This document shows positions 33,040 through 36,327 of a DNA stretch of 36,327 nucleotides, one piece after another; position 1 is the stretch's first letter, and each line of letters begins with the position of its first letter. Under the pieces are notes generated by a model, which worked only from the letters and a program-made list of their open reading frames with translations, did no database searches and had not been told where the DNA came from. The DNA lies in NCBI GenBank assembly GCA_030429365.1, contig JAUIEW010000020.1, positions 1-36,327 on the forward strand, in the 5' to 3' direction. The stretch comes from Phycisphaerae bacterium. Lineage in GTDB: Bacteria; Planctomycetota; Phycisphaerae; UBA1845. The position numbers and the translations under genes are program-made.

Positions 33040-33370
33040 TTCAATCCGCCTCCTCGGGTGGCATCAAGACAAACGGGGTCTTGTTGACCAACCAAACTGC
33101 AAGGCGCGGTGCCAATGCGTTGATTCGAGGCGTGTTAAATGCAACTCATTGCAAATTCCCGACTTAGTGCCAAAATAACCAAAACGCGTGCGGTTCCGAT
33201 TGCGCGGGCGTGATTCTTTTGTGCACAAAGGACCGCAATACCGCCTTGTTTTCCAGCGTTTCGTGATGATTTCTGGAAACGTCGACGCGTTCGAAATGTC
33301 GCCAACGGACATCGCACCGAATCGAAGCCGATCGTCGATGTTCCGATAACGCAACCGAAACCAAACATGA
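33040..33370. other. Divergent intergenic region upstream of ispE
   Basis: 331 bp holding the start regions of the Ser/Gln-rich gene (strong GAGGAGG site at its edge) and of ispE. Minus-strand frames across it have no ribosome binding site or motif. No clear promoter hexamers or operators. Confidence 0.35.
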
Positions 33371-34237
33371 GTGCCAACGATCTTGAAGGTACGCGCACCC
33401 GGAAAAATCAACCTTGCCTTACAGGTCCTTCGCAAACGCGACGACGGATTTCACGAAATCCGTTCGCTGATGGTCTCGGTCGGGTTGGCCGACGACGTCA
33501 TCGTTGAAACCATTGACCGCAACCACATCGAAGTCACGTGCGACGCCCCCAACGTTCCGTGCGACCCATCCAATCTCGCGTTTCGGGCGGCAGAAAACCT
33601 CAAGCGACACACCGGCGTCAAAACCGGCTGCCGTATCCATCTGGTCAAACGCATCCCGGTGGGCGCAGGCATGGGCGGTGGCAGCAGTGACGCTGCGGCT
33701 ACGATGATCGCGTTAAATCGCTTGTGGCGGCTGGGTTGGAGTCGTGCTCGGCTCGCGGAAGTCGGCGCGGAAATCGGTTCCGACATCCCGTTTTTCTTTT
33801 GGCCAAGCGGCGCTCGCGTCTATGGACGGGGCGAGTGCATCAAACCGACGAAGATGACCTGGCGCGGCTTCGCCGGGCTCGTTTCATCGGGCGATCACGT
33901 ATCCACCGTCGAAGTCTACAAGCGCTGCACACCGCGCGACACACCCGACAACCTTCAGGCAATCGGCAGCGCCAATTCAACTGCCGAGATCGCCCCGCAG
34001 TTGTGCAACGATCTCGAAGCCAGCGTATTCGAAGTCGCACCACGCGTGCGCGAGATGCGCGACGCACTCATCGAAACAAAGATCGCATCCGAGAACATCC
34101 GCGTCACCGGCGCGGGGTCGGTATTGTTCGAACTGTTCGACGATCGCAAGTCAGCCGACGCCTTCGTCGAACGTGCCGGCAAGTGCCCGCTGGTCGCGTC
34201 GTCCTGGGTCGTCGCCATCCCCGCCCCGCCGGCCTAA
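33371..34237 (+). CDS. ispE: 4-diphosphocytidyl-2-C-methyl-D-erythritol kinase
   Basis: 288 residues, the usual length. GHMP kinase that phosphorylates the 2-hydroxyl of CDP-methylerythritol with ATP in the non-mevalonate (MEP) isoprenoid pathway, in the cytosol. N-terminal APGKINLAL with the catalytic lysine (K12), ATP-binding loop PVGAGMGGGSSDAAA (96-110) and IGSDIPFFF with catalytic Asp (D138) are all present. A C-terminal motif VTGAGSVLFELF matches the third GHMP motif. The start is GTG 33371 without a strong ribosome binding site. No earlier in-frame ATG is better. The hldE-type gene follows about 100 bp later on the same strand. Confidence 0.95.
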   Translation: MPTILKVRAPGKINLALQVLRKRDDGFHEIRSLMVSVGLADDVIVETIDRNHIEVTCDAPNVPCDPSNLAFRAAENLKRHTGVKTGCRIHLVKRIPVGAGMGGGSSDAAATMIALNRLWRLGWSRARLAEVGAEIGSDIPFFFWPSGARVYGRGECIKPTKMTWRGFAGLVSSGDHVSTVEVYKRCTPRDTPDNLQAIGSANSTAEIAPQLCNDLEASVFEVAPRVREMRDALIETKIASENIRVTGAGSVLFELFDDRKSADAFVERAGKCPLVASSWVVAIPAPPA

Positions 34238-34340
34238 CTGCACCCGGAATTCGCCGTTTGGGCCTGCATTTATTGACCGATTCGACCGCGCTTCATAGCA
34301 TGGCCCATTCGCCGAATATGTTGGCTGGAGATTGTCATTG

Positions 34341-35843
34341 ATGGCTCAGGAATTGGATATATTTGTCAAGCAAGCGGCGGCCAAGCGCGTGCTGCTGGTG
34401 GGCGACTTGATCCTCGATCGCTACGTGTATGGCGACGCCGAGCGGATCAGCCCGGAAGCGCCGGTACCGGTGCTGCGGGTGGTCGACCGAAGCGATGCGG
34501 TTGGTGGAAGCGGTAACGTCGCCGCATGCCTGAAAGCCCTCGGTGTCGATCCGGTGGTGTGCGGTGTGGTCGGGACCGATGCGTCGGGTCAGCGTTTAAA
34601 AACACTGCTCACCGAAGCCGGCGCGCTGTGCGATCACGTGCTCGAAGTCAGCGACCGCCCCACCATCACCAAAACGCGTTTCGTCGGGTTGGCCCAACAC
34701 CGTCACCGCCAGCAACTCATGCGCGTCGACGAAGAAGCAACCATTCCCTTGAGCGATGCCGATCGAAAGAAGATTGCTGAGATCGCCGTCAGCGCCGTCA
34801 GCCAGGTCGATGCGGTTTGTATTGAAGACTACGACAAGGGCGTGGTGACATCTGAACTCGTCAAAGCCGTCGTCGAAACCGCCAACCGCAGCGGTACGAT
34901 GGTGCTCGTCGATCCAGCCCGCCTGTCCGACTATTCACGATACAACAATGCAACCGTCTTCACGCCCAACCGCGCCGAACTCGCGATGGTTGTCGGGCGA
35001 ACGTCCACAGCGCTCGACGAAATCGCCGGCGACGCCGAGGCGCTGCGAAAGAAACTCGGCGCGAAGGCAATCGTGGTGACGCTCGATCGCGAAGGCGCGG
35101 TCATCGTCGAAGAAGGCAAGTCTTGGGTGCATGTGCCCACGCGGCCGCGCAGCGTTTACGACAACACCGGCGCAGGTGACGCGGTATTGGCGATGCTGGC
35201 GACGGCTGTCGTTGGCGGCGCAACCATGCCACAAGCCGTCAAACTTGCGAACATCGCGGGCGGACTTGAGGTCGAGAAATTCGGATGCGTTCCCATCACC
35301 GCCGACGAAGTGCTCGCAGAACTGCGCCTGGAATCGAGCAACCGTCGCGGCAAACTCCGGTCCGTTGACGAACTGGTCAACGAGCTCAAACTGCGTCGCG
35401 ACCGGGGTGAAACCGTCGTCTTCACCAACGGATGCTTTGATATCTTACATGCCGGCCACGTGGACTTCCTGTCGCGCTGCCGTCAGGAAGGCTCGCTGCT
35501 GGTGGTGGGTTTGAATTCGGACGCATCGGTGAAACAGCAGAACAAAGGCGACGATCGTCCGATCAATGGCGAATTGGATCGGGCGGCAGTATTGGGCGGG
35601 CTCGCGAGCGTGGACTACGTCACGCTGTTCGACGAAGAGACGCCGCTGAATCTGATCCAAAAGGTCTGCCCAGATGTGTTGGCCAAGGGCGAAGATTGGG
35701 CGGATCGCGGCGTGGTGGGTGGCGATTTTGTCACCGGACAAGGCGGAGCGGTGAAGTTGATCCCGCTGCTTTCCGGACGAAGCACGACCAACGTCGTGGA
35801 AAAAATTCGCACGTCCCTGGAGCAATCAGCACTCGACGCTTGA
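34341..35843 (+). CDS. hldE: Bifunctional heptose 7-phosphate kinase / heptose 1-phosphate nucleotidyltransferase
   Basis: 500 residues from ATG 34341 (GGAG at 34326-34329; a TTG nine bases earlier is possible). The N-terminal PfkB/ribokinase-fold kinase has GGSGNVAACLKALG (about 55-68) and the catalytic DNTGAGDAVLA (GAGD at 277-280). The C-terminal nucleotidyltransferase has TNGCFDILHAGHVDFL (from residue 362), with the HxGH motif, and ends in GRSTTNVVEKI. The two halves are the enzymes that make ADP-heptose for lipopolysaccharide inner core; the fused form is the enterobacterial type. This implies an LPS-like outer membrane. The phosphatase and HldD steps are not in view. The epimerase gene starts about 130 bp downstream. 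Confidence 0.93.
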   Translation: MAQELDIFVKQAAAKRVLLVGDLILDRYVYGDAERISPEAPVPVLRVVDRSDAVGGSGNVAACLKALGVDPVVCGVVGTDASGQRLKTLLTEAGALCDHVLEVSDRPTITKTRFVGLAQHRHRQQLMRVDEEATIPLSDADRKKIAEIAVSAVSQVDAVCIEDYDKGVVTSELVKAVVETANRSGTMVLVDPARLSDYSRYNNATVFTPNRAELAMVVGRTSTALDEIAGDAEALRKKLGAKAIVVTLDREGAVIVEEGKSWVHVPTRPRSVYDNTGAGDAVLAMLATAVVGGATMPQAVKLANIAGGLEVEKFGCVPITADEVLAELRLESSNRRGKLRSVDELVNELKLRRDRGETVVFTNGCFDILHAGHVDFLSRCRQEGSLLVVGLNSDASVKQQNKGDDRPINGELDRAAVLGGLASVDYVTLFDEETPLNLIQKVCPDVLAKGEDWADRGVVGGDFVTGQGGAVKLIPLLSGRSTTNVVEKIRTSLEQSALDA

Positions 35844-35974
35844 CGTCAACAGCGCATCAATGCGGTTTCGTAAAGACAAGTAGCAGGCAGAATCGTTAGA
35901 CAATCCATTCGACAACTGGCACCGATGAACCAACCGATGATGCCAAGCGTCTTAACACCAAGGAATCAAACGGC

Positions 35975-36327
35975 ATGAAAGTATTGGTCACCGGTTCAAG
36001 CGGTCAGATTGGCACCAACGTCGGCTTGGCTCTTCTGGATCGCGGCGATAGCGTCGTCGGCATCGACAAACGAGTCAACACCTGGACGGACAAAATCGAA
36101 ACGGTTCAACTCGACCTGGCCAAAGCCTCCGTCGAAGACATCCCCAAGGGCCCGTTCGATGTCGTTCTGCACCTCGCGGCCAACGCCAAGGTCTATGAAC
36201 TGGTCGAGCAACCGCAGCGAGCGATGGACAACGTGCAGACACTGTTTACCACTCTGGAATTCTGCCGTCAGAACAAAACGCCGATCATCTTCGCAAGCTC
36301 ACGCGAAGTGTATGGCGACATCCATCA
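35975..36327 (+). CDS. NAD-dependent sugar epimerase/dehydratase (partial, 3' end outside window)
   Basis: ATG 35975 with AAGGA about 10 bases upstream. The 117 visible residues begin MKVLVTGSSGQIGTNV, the TGxxGxxG NAD-binding motif of extended short-chain dehydrogenases. An acidic residue ends strand 2 (VVGIDKR), then come DLAK, a VVLHLAA strand and FASSREVYGD, where the active-site serine region and start of the YxxxK stretch would lie. Family members interconvert or dehydrate nucleotide sugars. Proximity to hldE suggests envelope polysaccharide or ADP-heptose epimerisation, but the sequence looks more like a UDP-sugar epimerase than HldD (tentative). Runs off the right edge. Confidence 0.85.
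   Translation, partial: MKVLVTGSSGQIGTNVGLALLDRGDSVVGIDKRVNTWTDKIETVQLDLAKASVEDIPKGPFDVVLHLAANAKVYELVEQPQRAMDNVQTLFTTLEFCRQNKTPIIFASSREVYGDIH

Noticed and set aside
1-36327. CRISPR arrays, rRNA genes, insertion sequences
   Set aside because: No regularly spaced repeats, rRNA-like segments or transposase genes were recognised on either strand.

Overview
The window looks like chromosomal DNA of a planctomycete, possibly of the Phycisphaerae type. This is inferred from gene content only. The supporting signs are a TIGR02999-type ECF sigma factor next to a Ser/Thr kinase with TPRs, several small membrane proteins ending in a CGYNLTGN...CPECG zinc ribbon, a secreted protein with a planctomycete-style dockerin-like C-terminus, and heptose/LPS and non-mevalonate isoprenoid genes.

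Layout. 1-2792 (minus): sigma factor followed by a TPR Ser/Thr kinase that runs off the left edge. 2987-9000: a Gly/Asp-rich lipoprotein, an exported SAM-methyltransferase-like protein, a convergent exported thioredoxin-TPR protein, and three small unrecognised genes. 9390-14640: a secreted multidomain endonuclease/exonuclease/phosphatase (EEP) protein and an octaheme c-type cytochrome lipoprotein, closed by a clear intrinsic terminator. 14849-18446 (minus): three co-directional genes, first a methyltransferase fused to a D-Ala-D-Ala-ligase-like ATP-grasp enzyme, then an MgtC-family membrane protein, then an aspartoacylase/succinylglutamate-desuccinylase-like metalloenzyme. This is the best candidate here for an undescribed biosynthetic system. 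18807-21306: an array of zinc-ribbon membrane proteins.

21592-32165 resembles a metal-resistance island. It carries a complete HME-RND efflux set (RND pump, membrane fusion protein, a 32-residue microprotein, TolC-like protein), a divergent response regulator/histidine kinase pair, a PepSY-like acidic exported protein, a decayed response-regulator fragment and a small hypothetical gene. It lies between an intact tRNA-Glu(CTC) on the right and a 62-bp imperfect direct repeat of that tRNA's 3' end plus terminator on the left (57 of 62 positions match). This is the arrangement left by site-specific integration at a tRNA 3' end. No intact integrase is present.

32515-36327 returns to housekeeping content: a Ser/Gln-rich protein, ispE, a bifunctional hldE-type kinase/nucleotidyltransferase, and the start of an NAD-dependent sugar epimerase.

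How the genes work together. The sigma factor and kinase form a regulatory pair. The efflux genes and the two-component system form a self-regulated export module with a cop-box-like site between them. hldE and the epimerase fit sugar-nucleotide supply for the envelope. The ATP-grasp/methyltransferase, MgtC and deacylase genes probably share one transcript, but their product cannot be read from the sequence.
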